Assembly: GCA_963170055.1 (NCBI GenBank)
Contig: CAUJGJ010000188.1
Location: forward strand, 1,224,171 to 1,288,170
Direction of reading: 5' to 3'
Origin: Halisarca cf. caerulea
Lineage: Eukaryota > Porifera > Demospongiae > Chondrillida > Halisarcidae
Length of the DNA stretch: 64,000 bases
The notes below the pieces were generated by a model. That model worked only from the letters and a program-made list of their open reading frames with translations. It was not told the origin of the DNA and made no database searches. The translations under genes were made by a program, and so were the position numbers. Below are positions 63,692-64,000 of the stretch, one piece after another (positions within the stretch are counted from its first letter, which is position 1; every line of letters starts with the position of its first letter).

Positions 63692-64000
63692 AGTAAGTGC
63701 TCTTAGTGTTCTGGTCTGCATAATGTGCACAGCTAGGCCACCTCTACTTACAAACCAAGTGCTACATGGTCAGGCCATTTGCCAAAGAAAACTAACTATA
63801 CCTACATGGTCATTGTTCTGTGCAAGTTCATCGTCAACTTTTACAAGCTAGAGGGTTCTCTCCATATTATTGTGAGTAGCTTGTCAAGTACACAAACGCA
63901 GATTGCTGAAACTGATTGATTACTAGATTGGTTTTGATTTAAATTGTAACAACATGATTTCTATCATGATATCATATAAAATAAGCTAGCTAAAATATAG
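63692..64000. other. Spacer to window end
   Basis: It continues similarity with 17085-17290 and then diverges near 63885. Nothing coding is seen. Confidence 0.4.

Overview
This window looks like intergenic and intronic DNA from an animal nuclear genome: AT-rich, with no operon-like packing, many spliced-exon signals, very long (CA)n arrays and layered transposons. Three short ankyrin-repeat exons with clean splice sites, a tyrosine-recombinase (DIRS-like) retroelement and an RLE-type non-LTR retroelement together suggest an early-branching metazoan, perhaps a demosponge. That organism call is an inference from gene style, not a match. No complete protein-coding host gene, rRNA or tRNA is visible.

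Layout. (1) Positions 164-6828 and 22022-28498 are paralogous blocks, each carrying DIRS-like retroelement DNA on the minus strand (order gag, RT-RNase H, tyrosine recombinase). The second copy is near full length (about 5.0 kb between inverted ends). The first is 5'-truncated and sits directly beside an internally deleted relative. (2) The rest is made of degenerate copies of one repeat unit. The first copy spans about 8231-19640. A heavily eroded copy spans 28497-30440. Two tandem copies, each about 15 kb, occupy 31652-46692 and 46693 to the window end. The eroded copy has lost its ankyrin exon; each of the other three contains a single 204-bp, phase-0 exon encoding two ankyrin repeats (9495-9698, 39897-40100, 55135-55338), all on the plus strand with conserved ag/gt borders. 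They could be exons of one long ankyrin gene or of tandem paralogues. (3) Both tandem units carry a copy of an R2/Hero-like non-LTR retrotransposon (34718-36725; 48952-52441) with the same internal frameshift, so the second copy arose by DNA duplication rather than by fresh retrotransposition.

Comparing the paralogous units dates insertions. A 1.4-kb TTAA-flanked (piggyBac-type) element is in units 1 and 4, while the intact empty TTAA site is in unit 3. A 1.25-kb hAT-like element with an 8-bp target duplication splits the endonuclease domain of one LINE copy. Short hairpin elements and several TIR families are present in one paralogue and absent in another. A hammerhead-ribozyme-like core lies on the minus strand at 45242-45266. 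The long VCVC or HTHT reading frames in the region are translations of (CA)n arrays and are not genes.

There is no clear undescribed system here. The most informative content is the natural history recorded by the duplicated units: empty sites, shared lesions, nested insertions and foldback elements.
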